Positions 36,028 to 48,801 of a stretch of 64,000 nt of DNA are shown piece by piece. The stretch is from assembly GCA_036924285.1 (NCBI GenBank), contig JAYKYS010000001.1, positions 8,953,501 to 9,017,500 of the forward strand, given 5' to 3'. The notes under the pieces were generated by a model, which searched no databases, was not told the DNA's origin, and was given only the letters and a program-made list of their open reading frames with translations. The DNA is from Asterella californica (Eukaryota > Streptophyta > Marchantiopsida > Marchantiales > Aytoniaceae). The position numbers were made by a program, and so were the translations under genes. Within the stretch, counting starts at the first letter, position 1, and the number at the start of each line of letters is the position of its first letter.

Positions 36028-37376
36028 TTAGTTCTTGGTGATGTAAGCATGTACCGATAGAGCTTCTATCGAATCCTCCCATCTAGTATCCTTCCCGATC
36101 GTAGCAGCTGTCCTCCATAATGTCTCACGTGCCATCTTCCTTTTCTGTTTCATGGAGATGGCAGATGACCACAATCCACTTGGCTCAACTTGCTGGTTGA
36201 AACCTCTCTCAACTTGATCCTCAACCCTTGTGCCATAAGTTCCAGCAACTGCTTGCGCAGATAGGTGGTCCTCAACCAACTTCTTCATCCCTCCTCTACC
36301 AAAGTTGGTCTGAAGAAGTGCGTCGGTATCTCTCAACGCTACCTTCTCATCCTTCCAGAAGATCACCCCTTGTTGTAAAATATCAGTGAACTCTTTGCAA
36401 TCTCTGCGTGGATGATCAGTACCATCGCACCAGATGCACCGCTGGATCCAACCTTGCTTCTCAACCGGTTCTGCTCCGCTTGTAGACCCCTTCTCTTCCA
36501 ATCTTGTGAGCTTGATCTGCACATCTAGCATTCCATGCAACGTCTCCTCAAGGTTTGAATCATCTTTCTCCGGAGATACTACATGTGCCTAGACAACTGG
36601 AATAGCTGGAGCTACTGATACTACTTGTCTAGCAATAAGAACCACTGGTCGGACTCCAAGAACAGGGGTTACAGCAGTCGCTGTTGGTGTCAATCTCCTA
36701 ACAAGAACCTTCTCTCGTCTTTGCTCTCTCTTGGTAAGCAAACCAACAGCTTCCTCAACCTTCTTCCAACTACTGGTCAAGTCATCGTCTTCTTCCCGAT
36801 CCTCCAGAAGTACCTCTAGCTTCTCTTGCAGCTTCTCATCTACAGCTCGAAGAAATAATTTCATCTTATTGGACTGCAGCGTCAACTTCTCCATCCTAGT
36901 CAGCCTGAAGATTGCTTCTCAAACTCCTTGAGCAACTCTGTAGCTTGTAAACCTTTCCTTGGTTGCTCAACCCACTCCAAGAATGACTTGGTGATCCGAT
37001 CAAAGTCTTCCAAGAAGTATTCATCCATCAAAGCACGAGCAAACGTCTCATAATCCTTGTTAAACTGCTTTGTTAGCATTTTAACATTATCTCTAATCTC
37101 TGGAGCTGCTACCAACTCAAACGTCCTAATCATCTCATCTTCTGATACTCGGTTCAGCTCCGTCTCCTTCACAAAACTCCTCAGATATCTCGAGACATCT
37201 TTCTCGTCGAACTGGTCTCTTACTGACCACCGCTTGAAGCGCCTTTGTTGCCGCAAGAACATCGTGAAAGCTTGAAACATTGATACAGTCTCCAGATCCA
37301 ACTGCACCTTTGGCAATCCACACGAACCACTAGCTCCGTTCGCATCATCGTTCTCGTCCCCTCTCATGACTGTCAA
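36028..37376 (-). pseudogene. Gypsy gag with zinc knuckle, broken
   Basis: The capsid-like N-terminal part (37,376-36,900) has the retrotrans_gag wording WSVRDQFDEKDVSRYLRSF and FARALMDEYF. A middle charged part follows (36,894-36,589). The C-terminal part (36,540-36,028) holds a CCHC zinc knuckle, C-x2-C-x4-H-x4-C, at 36,397-36,438 (CIWCDGTDHPRRDC). Frame changes separate the pieces. Confidence 0.85.
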
Positions 37377-37445
37377 TCTCTTCTTGAAGGTTCAAACACA
37401 GAAGAAATCTCCACACCAGACCTTCAGGTCGAGTTCACCACCGAT

Positions 37446-39139
37446 ATCATGTCAGATTTTGCGTGAAGGATGTCCAGGAAAACACGAGGTTCCTGGCTCT
37501 GGAGATGTTGTGTGCTGAATAGGGACAAGACAGAGAAAAACAACCACGAAACCAATATATACCAACTCCAAATGTATGTACACTGCCGATTCTTTCTTCC
37601 TAAGAACACAAAGTTGAGAAACAGACCAGAGCGGTCTGTGATCTGCTTCAAAGCCCCTAAAACGAACCTCTGAATCTCAACCCTGACCCAAAATCATCGA
37701 AGCGTAGCTCAAAGCAAGAGAAACTTTTCTTTGCTAACAAAAAGAGCTGCATCAGCTTCACACGATTCAAACCCAAGTCCAAACCACAGCCATGTACAAG
37801 CTCTTAGCCAAAGCTAGCTACCACAAGCTGTATATAGCCAACTAGATCTCTAACGAACTCCAAAGGATGAAAAATCTTAGCGAAAGAATCAAAAAAGACA
37901 TATCTAAGAACTTCTTCCTTTCGCCAAACAGTCTTCAGATGTCGATAGGGTCTCCTTCCTTAACTTTGTTGGCCCAACAAACCTTCAGATCCAACTCTCG
38001 ACAGTCGAGATATCGTCGGTTTTTTGTCACATGTAATCGAACCTTCCAGAACTCCTCCCTACGGCTTAAAACCGCACACACCGCTCAAATGGATCGCTTG
38101 ATCTGATGTCTGTCTTCTCTGGCAGGTAGATCTAGCTATCATGAACCCAAAGAGACTCCAAACAAGCCGTTTGGAGTTCTCTTTGCAAAATCACGCACGA
38201 AATTTAGTTGCAAGTTGCAAAAAAGTTGACGTAAATGAACTCCTTACGGCTCAAACTCGCTCACCACACCCAACCAACAATCCAATCCACGTACTATCTT
38301 CTCCTATGCGTAGATAAAGACTCTCTGATCGTATAGGCACCAAGAATGAAGAGCTTGGCTCACCGATTGTGAAGAACAACCTAATCTCAGATCGCAGACG
38401 AATAAAAATCTGACATAAATGCTTCCCTGCGGGTCAATTTCACTCAGAACTCTTGAACCGCCCGATGAAACTTTGTATCGTCTTCAATTTTCTGAAGAAC
38501 TCGTTGTTCTAATCCTGATGGATCCAATGACAACAAGTTTGGACTCCAGAACAGCCCGAACGGTCCAACTCTCCTTCACAGATCACTGAAGCTCCCTAAA
38601 TCTCTCTCCTACGTCCCAATTTCTCTCAGAATACATCCCCCGATCCGTCTCTTCACGAACTGTCTTAACCCACATGTAGCCTGCACAGATCTGAACCCGA
38701 TGACATCTTGCACGCATGCATTGGACTTCTCAATTCTCTAAAATGTCCACCGACAGGTCGTAGGAACAAGCAAGTCTCTTAAGCAGTCCCCTTATGTCAA
38801 TCACAGTATGTACCAGTTTTCTTCAATAATGAGGAAGCAGACTCCTTGCGTCTTAATATAACGCTTGGGACTGCAAATACCCAGTCAACAAATAAACTAG
38901 AGATTAGCTTGATTTTCTCTTCTTTCGAGTCGTATAACTTCTCCACTAGACGTCTGAAGTAGACAAGATGCCTATGAAAAGCTAACAACGAGCTCTATCC
39001 ATCGATGCGTGAAAGCGAAGATCCGAAATTGTGCCAAAAGCCCGTAAGCTGAGGCTAGCTTGTCTTTCCCATGAGTGTCTTTGGAGCGACAAGCATCAAA
39101 ATCTGAAATTTCAAGTAGGAGGCGGTCCACGACATGACA
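37446..39139 (-). repeat. Gypsy 5' LTR (right copy)
   Basis: Collinear with the left LTR. Its inner end is bordered by gag-proximal leader, and its outer end is followed by GCGTG, the presumed target duplication. Confidence 0.88.
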
Positions 39140-39199
39140 GCGTGGTATGCACATCGATATGCAGCAGTTTGCCACACGATGTGTGTCTTTCGATATACA

Positions 39200-40400
39200 T
39201 GATTTATGATTTTTCTTAACATCTTGTTATGTATTATGTATAATATTTACTTTTATAGTTTGTTTTTATTTTTATATATTTTTATTTTTATTTAATTAAT
39301 ATTATAATTAACATTAACATTCTATAAACAAGAATAATCTAACACGGATTACTAAGCCTATAAGATCTCATTGCAATTTTAGTGTTACTAGATAACTCCT
39401 CTCTCTACGATGGTTAGTCTTCTTCTTCTCAAATATTGCGCTATGGGAGTTCATTCTTTTCCCCGAACATTACGATTGTTAGTCTTTCTTTTCCTCGGAC
39501 AATTTGGTAATAGATTTTGGTTTTCTCTTCACAACCTGTCTTCCTTTTCCATACCAATGTGCATGTTGATTAACTCTTGGAAACTTTTACTCGTTTATTA
39601 TTATCGAGAAAATATATATGCACTAAATAAAAAATATATACTAAATACGTGTAAATAATTAAAATGTTTTATAAAAGTTATCTGTTAGTCTATGTCTGGG
39701 AACACGAGGAGAGTAGAGATAACCCATAAGTCTCGACCGGACTACCGTGCTGCAGAAGGTACAAGACTGGGGAACCTATACTCATTAATACATTAGTTTA
39801 TGCAAAGTTAAATTTAATGCCGAAATGGTTAGATATTAAATTAAACTCTTGGATATTTTCCTCCTCCATCTTTGGATGCAGGAGGTGAATATGCATGTGC
39901 TCTAAAAGTGTATGCATATTGAATGTATATTTTTTATCGGCGTCGAATAGAACAGACTCGGTTACCACTCGCTATCTTATAGTATACATGGAAACGAAAA
40001 GAAAATTTTCTTTTCATGCTTCTAAGTTTTTGGGGGTTTAATTCTAACCCCAATGTGTGAAGTATTTCTACTACCAAGCATACATCGTATGTGTGGAGTT
40101 ACTATAGTTTAGTAGTTGTCTAAGAATAGTATATAATGCTTTAGTTCAGTTGCAATGTTTGCTCATGGAGGTATCATTAGTTCATTAGTTCTCGACTCCA
40201 ATCAAACTATAAAGTTTGCTATAGGAGTTTCGTCTACATGCACTATTACAAATTAGGTTTTAATAACATACTCTGTGCTTTCATCTTAAAAAGTTCATGG
40301 ATGACAATGAATCTTTGACGAGTCTCATTCTTTTCGTGCGATCATTCTATGATTTCTTCTTTTTTTTCGTTATTATCAACACATTCTTTCGATAGAAAGA
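39200..40400. other. AT-rich gene-free segment with module copy 3
   Basis: No gene recognised. At about 39,808-39,900 a plus-strand copy of the two-hairpin module is readable: TTAAATTTAAT...GGTTAGATATTAAATTAA, then CCTCCTCCATC...GATGCAGGAGG with GAATATGCAT. The open frame at 39,410-39,658 has no recognisable domain. Confidence 0.55.
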
Positions 40401-40439
40401 ATTACAATCATCCACTCCATTGCAAATATTCGTCAAGGA

Positions 40440-41400
40440 GATTCATTGGGTAGATCTTTCTTTACCTTAGCTCACTATAGAGTTTTCTTGGCCATCGTCT
40501 TGATCGCTCTGGGTTATGTCTTTTCATCTCTAGTTGATGACATGCATATCATAGATCCGACAAACCAAGTCTATAAAGCATTTGATCACCTCCTCTCTCA
40601 ATTAGCTTTGATAAAGTTGAGAGTCGAAGTGTCAAAGTGCAGTGCTTGGTCTCTCACAAGTATTTCATCGGATCTCTAGCTCCCAAAATATTTTGTTACA
40701 CCTAGAGATGGTTTATGTATTCTCATAATATCGATAGATTTAGAGAATTTTATCTTTTGATTCTTAGATGTTACTCTAGCGGATGACGTTTTGCATATTG
40801 AAGATCTCTCTAGGTTAGAGGACCTACATGTTACTTATGGTATTCTTTTTTTTTCATAGCACTTCGCCCGAGTTATTTACTCCGCACAATACGTTCATCT
40901 CTTATCTTCATGTCGTAAAGAGTTTGATAGGAGGACCATGGGATCTTTGACGACATTTTAGGACTGAGGACCTTTGAATGTGTAATAGGATCTTTCACAC
41001 GTAGACAAATATCATTATGGATATTATGTGAAGTGTGAATTTGCTCTATGGAAGAGATTAATCCGGTGGTCTTTTCGAGTAATTGGAGCCTTCCAACATC
41101 TTGGCTTTGTTGTCATTTTTTCGTGCAAAATAGATTTATTCTAGCTAGCTATGTGAAAGAAATGGATGATGGTTTATATCTATTACATGTGTCTCCATGA
41201 GACAAAAGATAATTTGATCTTGAGGCACGTAGAATACATTCTCTATTAGATATTTTAGTTTTTTATGGAGTCCTCTTACATGACATCACTTTTGAGCAAA
41301 TTTTTCATGCACTGTTAGTTGATTTTTCATCTCATTGGATACTAAAATTGGATTCTGATCTTGTTCAAAAAATGATGTAGATTTTTTGTTTGTAGCTCAA
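40440..41400 (+). pseudogene. reverse-transcriptase relic
   Basis: Plus-strand sequence reads FFTLAHYRVFLAIV, then FSSLVDDMHIIDPTNQVYKAFDHL with the xxDD catalytic pair, then SQLALIKLRVEVSKC. Further on come LRPSYLLRTI-like words near 40,860-40,890. This wording matches a reverse-transcriptase family I recall from non-seed plant genomes. Stops and frame changes after 40,679 show it is dead. No LTRs or poly(A) tail were found around it. Confidence 0.72.
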
Positions 41401-41693
41401 CTTTGCATTAGAACGTCTAGACTCACACCAACTATCTTCTTTATAATGATGAAGTTCAACTTGTTCAACTTGGCACAACTTGTTAGTTCAACATTGTCCA
41501 CATGCAAATGAGATGTTGCTCCGACACTCTACTCGTGTCTTCAAGATGGAGAAAGACTTGTTACTCATGATATCATCAAGGATGTTATGTTTGTTATAAT
41601 TCAAAGAAATGATTATATGACATAAAAAAAACGTCAGACGAAAAAGTCCGAGAAAGTTGATCTGTACATGATGAAAAAAGATCATATCTCAAT

Positions 41694-41864
41694 CGCAACT
41701 ATGAGTATCAAGAATCAAACAGAGACTCAATAGCGAAACAAACTATCACTCGCAACTATGAGTATCAAGAATCAGACAGAGACTCAATAGCGAAACAAAC
41801 TATCACTCGCAACTATGAGCATCAAGAATCTGATAGAGACTCAATAGAGAAACAAACTATCACT
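41694..41864 (+). repeat. three copies of a 57-bp coding-phase repeat
   Basis: Units start at 41,694, 41,751 and 41,808 and are 57 bp (19 codons). The open frame reads RNYEYQES(N/D)RDSIAKQTIT three times within a short frame ending at a TGA near 41,890. It lies just downstream of the reverse-transcriptase relic. Confidence 0.93.
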
Positions 41865-41899
41865 CATCTCTATGATGGACTGCAAACGTGACAATAACA

Positions 41900-42990
41900 A
41901 CATGACCAAAAAAAAAATAAAAAAAATAAAAGACACATAAAGAGATATGCAAGAAAAACATCACTTCATATTTTGGCTTTGGAAATATGTGGAGCTTCAA
42001 CCTCAATCTCTTTTTGCACTAGTTTATCTACACAACAAATCTTCATTTCTCCACACAAAGTTTTAGCAAGATTAACCCACATGAAAGTAGTGATGCTCCT
42101 TAATAAGCACATGTTGTATACAAGAATTTAGATTTACCAATGTAAGACATTTAAAAAACAATAATAATTTATAGCTACAATTAACAAGATTTAGCTTCAT
42201 GTTCTTCCCCCCTGGGCGTTGGTTGGCCCTTCCTTTCCCTCTGTTGGTTTGATGGATTCTTTGAAAGAATCCATGAGCTATTTATCGCGTGGCGTTGGCT
42301 ACAAATTGGGTCATTTACGAAAACAATGCTTCTAGACACTACAAACGTTTGAGAGTTATTGGACATATGCGTAAAAGCATTTAATCTAAATGTTTAAGAA
42401 CATTGGTACTTTGCGGCGGCTGCTACGTTTGCTCACGCCGGGTAAGAGATCTCTATTCTTCAGTATCTGCGTATAGTTACGACGCGGTGACTGTAATGAC
42501 GAGCACGCTAAGTTCGAGTGTCCCTATTCCCTACTGAGTCCAGTCGAGAGGGGTTAGTATCGGCTGAGAATCATAAATGACGACTCTCCGGAATAGCCTG
42601 TTGCGAAACTACATTTCCATGCGCGTATTTATAACTTATCCAGATGATGTCTCTAGCATCGACTAGCAGAGTTCGCCTGCGAGCACTAGTTCGACATTCG
42701 TTGTAAGTAAACAACTGTTCGGGGTGGTGGAAAAGTACGAGGATACTGAAGTGCTATTTCGACCGTTTTCTCTACGTGATTGCATCGCGTAATCGCCGCC
42801 GTTGGCCGTTTAGTTGGCTTACATCGCCGTTTGCGACAGAAATTGCTCATGTACTCCATTCTGTAGGTCTTCCTGCATACTTCTCACTCTTAAATCAACC
42901 AGGAAGACTATCACATAAAAGTAAAGAAAACCCTCAACATCGTGAAAACAAGAAGTATGGTTCCTGGGCTTCACCGCCTGGTAAGTCCGA
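41900..42990. other. no gene recognised; GC rises toward the RING gene
   Basis: AT-rich up to about 42,200, then more balanced composition from about 42,420. The open frame at 42,776-42,994 on the plus strand overlaps the likely 3' flank of the RING gene and shows no domain. Confidence 0.45.
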
Positions 42991-44009
42991 TTAATCCATG
43001 TTAAGTCTGCAGTGGATCACTGCCGTAATTGATCCTCTGCAAGTAGGGCATTCGTTATTTCTCCTTTGATGCGAGTTGAGACATTCACTACAATACAGGA
43101 AGTGCATGCAGGGCATAACTAAAGCATTTCTACTCCTAGACATACATATTTGACAGATGTGCTTGTCCACCTCTTTCTCTAAGTTCTGGGCCGCAATCTT
43201 GAGATCTGTGTGGTATCTTGCTCTCTCCTCCTCTTGTCTTCCCTTCTCAGCCTCCAGTCTTAGCACAGCTGCTTCATGATCCCGTCTGCGACCTTCATTC
43301 AGTGTCTCTATATGCGTTTTCAACCCTTTCACGAGAATCTCCATCACATTTACTTTTTCTTCATGCAATTCCGTGATCTTCGAACAGCTGACATTCAGCG
43401 CTCTCTCCTTCTCCTCTCTCGTTGACCTGATAGAACACAGGCTAGACTCTGCACGATTCAACCTATGGTTGATGCTCATTCTCTCCTCGTTAATAGCATT
43501 CAGTCGGGCGATCAAATCTTGTTCTTCCATCTGGAGTTGGCGTGAGTTCCCGTTCAGTTGTTTAATGTAAGAGCAGGTGCGCTCCTCCCTAAGCCTCAGA
43601 AAAGATAGAGTTTCGAGCGATTCGGATATCTTCTTACACTCTGAAGGTACATCTGCTGTCCACGCAAGATCCACGCGGTAACGTCTTTCAGGTGGACTGT
43701 TAACATCTCGATCAGTTTTGCTCACGCCAACAGGCCCCATTGACTCCTCGTCGGCGTATGCCACTATCTTTCCCTGCACAGCAGACTGACAGCCGATGAT
43801 TTGAGATGTTCAAGATCTGAATGATTCGAGTCAAAGTGAACCTACTCATAACACTGCTTCTCTTTAGTGTGCGAACTCACCGAATCTATCGAATTCTCCT
43901 CGGCTAAATCCGGAATGACTAGTCGTGATAATTTCGCCCGTTCAATATCGGGCGGTACTTCGCGTTTCCGCCTTTTCGCTGGACTGTCCTGAAATACCTC
44001 GTTCCTCAT
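42991..44009 (-). CDS. coiled-coil RING-finger protein (putative E3 ubiquitin ligase)
   Basis: Two exons (44,009-43,881 and 43,773-42,991, GT-AG, phase 0) give 303 aa. The N-terminal exon has a basic cluster AKRRKRE that could be a nuclear signal. The middle (roughly residues 90-240) is a charged heptad-like coiled coil (EEQDLIARLNAINEERMSI, ALNVSCSKITELHEEKVNV). The C-terminal ~45 residues form a C3HC4 RING (CQIC ... MPCMHFLYCSEC ... CPTC) followed by a short hydrophobic tail. RINGs of this layout recruit E2 enzymes, and the coiled coil probably dimerises or binds a target. A TAG lies in frame just upstream of ATG 44,009, supporting that start unless another exon splices in. Paralogue identity unknown. 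Confidence 0.82.
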
Positions 44010-44429
44010 ATTACTGAAATCGACGAAGTCCAGGAAGCTTGGAATGCATACGACATACGAAGCCAGGGATTCGCGCTCAGTAGACTAATGCAAAGAGCTT
44101 TTACTGGAACGCCTCTTGATCTCAGAAACGCGACTGCCGTTAGGAATATGACATGGCGGTGATCCCAGCAGAAGAATGCCCTCGCGGACAAGAAACGCTT
44201 ACGTCCTGGGCTCACGCATCCTCCGAACTTGCTGCAGCTTCCTGCGCACACGTCAGTTCCAAAGAATTCGGTTTAGTTACAACTCGCGCTCAGCTTCTTG
44301 AAAGCGCATTGTATCACATTGGATACGAGAAGGACCAAGCTATACTCGACCAACATCTTTATCTTAAAGGACATCACAGTGACCAAGAAGCTTGCAGGCT
44401 CATTTACTGCACCGCATAGGACCTCCACA

Positions 44430-47400
44430 AGAAACATCGGGCTAACGTTGGCGAGCGTGGGGTGTCTTTTCGTGTCGTTCCCGACAGTTGGACTGGTCGA
44501 CTTCTAAGGGCGAGACATAGCAACGGTAAGAAACTCAAAGTCTCACAAAGAGGATAATCGGGCTGAATTCGGAGCCCTCTTCCAGGCTACATAAAAGGAG
44601 TGAACCTTTGCTGATGCCTGTCCCCAGTGGTTGCCCTTCAAGCAGATGTTAAATCGGGGTGAAATCAGGTACTGTCACACAGACAATTCCTACAACACTG
44701 CGATGATGACAAACACTCTTCTCTTGAATGTACAACAGACGCATTGTCACTCGTATCTAGATTCCGCTACAGAGAGTAAAGTCTCGAGCAGGCTTACGTA
44801 CAGCGAGTATCATCCGACAAAGACTTTCGCTTATTTAAAGACCAAGCTCGTGCTCAAAGCGATCAACATCGTATATTTGACAGGTAACAAATCTGCTAAG
44901 AATGTACGAAATTGCCGCATTCCTTACACCATGATCGGACATCCAGTCACCTTGTAGAAGCCATACGTTCACGACTCCCGACTCGTCAGGAGCAGCTCCT
45001 TTGGGTATCAATCTCCCAATCTCGAACTGACACAAGAAACTTCGGCTACCGGCTACTGATGGAACGGGATATCAGGGGAAGTATGGGGGCCTTCTTCCCG
45101 CATATCCCGGAATAAAGAAGAAAGGACTTATCATTGCAAGGACTGCTGCTGCTGCTCTCTTCCAATGAGAAGATGTGCTTGTCCATCCCGCTTGTTAAAT
45201 CTACAGTAGTTGGAATATTTTAGAGGTACAGTTAAGACAACGAATGATAGCTCATACTGAAAACACGCTACGGTCTTTGACCATCTTTAGGATGATACAT
45301 GTTTCTATTACTCATGGAACATAAACATTAAAAGCATTAAATAAATACATAATTAAGATGGAAACTAAACGCGTTTTTTACTTCTCGAGACGCTAAAGAT
45401 GCCTTCATATGGTGGACCAGATTCAAGTCGCATGTGTGGCTGGGATCCGTCGACGACAGAAGCAGCCGCCGTTGCAGTTTGCAGAGCCGTTTCCGGTGAA
45501 GCGCAATTTTGTTCCGCACTCAAAATGATTGAACAGCGAAACTATTCCAGTCGACCGACAAAAGTTTTGCATCCGCCAATATAATATATATATATATATA
45601 TATATATTATCCACTTCCTCCATCTTATGCACAAGATTACTTTATTATCTACTCGGTTTTGTCGGGGGAGTTCGATATAAATTCAATATTTATTATATTA
45701 TTCTATATTAGTAACTGAACTCGGACTTATAGCTTTTGAAGCGTGCTGGCCTGCAATATGCCTTATAGGTTTTTTTCTCTTGCATCAAACTTTTTAGTTA
45801 ATATTAATAAATATTCTACTTTCTAAAAAATAAGTATATATTATAATTTTATAATATATATTTCTTTCTTATGAACATAAATCACACCTACTATCAACTG
45901 AGGTTAATCTATTCAAGAAATTATATATGTATTACGCGGGTTTAAAACTTCTTGCAGCCACGACCGGAACCAATCTACATCAAAAATTCTTTTACTATCT
46001 TTCTGCTTATCTTTTTGCTTTTCAAACTTAAAAGAAATGTATATTATTTACCTGGCCATAGCAGGTAACATGAAACTCGTTACACAAAGGATTTTGCATC
46101 GATTTTCTATTTAGATTCGAGTAACCACCCATTACTTCACCTGTCGTAGAATCAACCTTGAAATTCTCTAAAAGACGACAAGCATAAAATCTAAAATGTA
46201 GCGAACCTGCAGACGCGAAATCTCAAGGTATGAATGCAACTTAACTACATTCATGGTGTTGGTGGAATTTTGCATTTCTCCATCATCTAAAGCCCTAAAG
46301 CCTGCGTAATCTTTCTAACCTCCGTAGCTGGAGGCTACCAAAGTTCACGCCTTCTTTGCCTTCTCGTTCCAGCGTCTTGAAAGCCGCGGGGCGTTTCATT
46401 CCCTTCTGGCGGCGGATCGTGCCCCGCGTGTGGAAGGCCCCTACTTTGATTTTTAAACCCCCAAGTGTCCTTATAAGTACACCTGGTAGCATCAGACTTC
46501 TTTGTTGGAGTTCACTTTCTGAAAATCAAAAGTTTAACCGTTAAGAGCAAAATGCTTTTCATGATAAATCTTTCATGCGAGAGTGAAATGTTTGAATCCA
46601 TTACCAAGCTATTCACTAACTTTACGCTTTATAATTCTAAATTAAATCCTTGACTATTATTAAATTTTCTTGAGTACAGTCCCCCGCACTTGTACCTCCT
46701 GAAGCGCGACCATAGGCACAAGACTTATGGGTTTTTTTTTCTCCCCGTGTTTTGCAGGCATGGGCTAACAAATAACATTTATGAAATTTTTTAATTATTT
46801 CTATCTACTTAATATATATATTTTATATAACACTTATATAATTCTCTGTTAACAAAAAGAGAAAAAGAGTTCCCAGAAAGTTCATGTTGCATGCATATTC
46901 ACTTCAAAGCAAACTGATTACAATTAACTGAGATTGTAAACAAGAAGTTTTAGAGCGTCTTGGAACTAAACGAATATTCTCTGCAACATAAAGTACACTG
47001 TAAAAGACGAAAATTTACTTTCTAGTTTTTATATTTGCATGAGCCTGAACGTAACAGGTATACGTGGTAGGAATACCTCTTATCCGGACATATAAGATGC
47101 TAGAGGACAAATAAGATTATGTGGTATTCTAAATCATAAGCATGCTTAACCATCTTTGGAGAATTTTTGCTCTTTTTGAAAGATCTATACTAAATTGTAA
47201 AATATATATAAATTTTATATAAAAATAACCTCCTAACAGTGGAGTGCGGATCGATGCACTTCGGGACTACAAGTGCCACAATTTGCTAACAGAACGAATT
47301 AGCTTAACTAACTCAATAATTTATTATCTAACTCTTTTTGATAAAATAATTAAATGATAAACTAAACTTGCTGCACTCTTCCATCCTTACATGAAAGACA

Positions 47401-48600
47401 TGAGTAATCAAGCTAAGTTTACGCCAAGTCACTAACTTTGCAAGAGGAAGAAAATTTTATAGTAAAATTGAACTTAAAGCTCAGTTATCTAAAACGCAGG
47501 GTTCTCTCTTTAGTCTAGGGTTGTAATCACATGCTGTTTGTACCAAAGTGATGATCATTGAGAGAATATCCTTCCCCGCATCCTTGTACATTGAATTTCG
47601 TTATCTCTTACCGGAAAATGTGTAAATATTATAAAGAAATATTATAATAAGTTATTGTGAAAAACAACTTAATTAATAATTAATATATGTTAACCAGTCT
47701 CGAAGTTGCCAGCTGATCCAGATATAAACCATAACTGAAGGTCTAGCTGATATGCTGTTGGGAGTATAAGTCTAGGATAATGATTTTCAAGAGATATCAT
47801 TTTGTGAGGACATTAATTTATGTCTTAATCCTTCCCGCTGAAAAAGTTAGAACATAAATTAATGTAAAATCATAATGTATACTTCTAAGTGTACATGAGA
47901 TGAAAATCCTCACTCATTAATACTCATAAATTTCTTTCCTATAGAAGATCTTGTAAATATATATCTTTTAGCTTCAATTTCTATTCCGGCAGAACTTGGA
48001 GACTCTGTGAACTACGTTTCAGATTCTTTTAGAGTGCAAGCGTCCCTTATAGAAATGGCTGCACCTAGATGAACAAGAGCCATTTGTACCGTCGCTCGCA
48101 GTTTTTCATTAGGGGAAGTAATACGCGCAATTACTATTTATATTATAAGACATTGATATGCATATATTTGATGTTTCTTTCGGACTTATCTAGTTTTGAT
48201 GTACGGATGTTTCTAAAGTGGTCTACGTTAGTTTCTGACGAAAATAATTCCTTGGTGACGTGAAATATAATGGTATGTCCCTTACACTTAGGGTTACACA
48301 CTTGACCTCTGCTAGGACAAAAACTCCTAAGGGAAATCTATAATGCAGGCGTCTTACTGTAAAAACAATGATAAATGAATAATAATAATACATAAATGAT
48401 ACTGATAATTTATTATCTAACTCTTCCAAAAAGAAGAGTTCGACCCTAAAGTAAACATGCATAAATACCTCCTCTATGTTCAGATTGGCGTGGAGAAGGT
48501 GTCTAGGCATGCTTATACGTACTCTTCTTACTTTCCTACCAATTTCGCATTCTGAACGTGTTTATTTTGTCATTTCCCGAAGCTTTAATTTTTGACAGTG
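44430..48600. other. mostly gene-free; AT repeats and a GC-rich fragment
   Basis: No gene recognised. Items seen are a (TA)n run at about 45,583-45,609, a small GC-richer open frame at 45,399-45,584, and a GC-rich island at about 46,310-46,460 with open frames on both strands. AT-rich hairpins related to the two-hairpin module lie at 47,317 and 47,815-47,880, with a fuller module copy at 48,405-48,515. Confidence 0.45.
48405..48515 (+). repeat. dispersed two-hairpin module, copy 4
   Basis: AATTTATTATCTAACTCTTCC with a following GAAGAGTTCGAC is followed by CATGCATAAATACCTCCTC...GTGGAGAAGGTGTCTAGGCATGC, the second hairpin. Order matches the other copies. Confidence 0.65.
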
Positions 48601-48728
48601 CTGTACCTACATCCAATTCGGTTCAAGCCAAACTGGTTTGGAAATGGTTTTTGTAGCGGTTTGGTTCTCAAAGTATCGCAATTTCAAATGAATGCTTTTC
48701 ACTTAAACCCCCGCTCCCCATACAAAGC

Positions 48729-48801
48729 CTCTGGGTTACCCAGAGAAGTCACTTTTCGTAAACGCGATTAACATTTTTACAATTCTGGGTTACCCGGAGA
48801 A
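48729..48801. repeat. paired GGGTTACCC palindromes
   Basis: CTCTGGGTTACCCAGAG (48,729-48,745; 8-bp arms around one central base) and a near copy TTCTGGGTTACCCGGAGAA (48,783-48,801) lie ~54 bp apart, about 0.9 kb upstream of the DDE/SAP transposase. They could be binding sites or element-internal repeats. Confidence 0.85.

Larger units (their letters stand above)
29783..39139 (-). mobile_element. decayed Ty3/Gypsy LTR retrotransposon
   Basis: Two ~1.68-kb LTRs (left 29,783-31,461; right 37,446-39,139) flank minus-strand gag, protease, reverse transcriptase, RNase H and integrase remnants in Gypsy order. The minus-strand LTR start is TGTCGTGTCGTGG, preceded by a purine-rich tract (reverse complement of 31,462-31,475). 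A 5-bp flank GCGTT/GCGTG (29,778-29,782 and 39,140-39,144) is a one-mismatch target duplication. The primer-binding site next to the right LTR could not be assigned to a tRNA. Several stops and frame changes show the copy is dead, and LTR divergence shows it is old. Confidence 0.93.

Noticed and set aside
44153..44419. Plus-strand 88-codon frame next to the RING gene
   Set aside because: Balanced composition but no domain and no splice partner; not supported as a gene.
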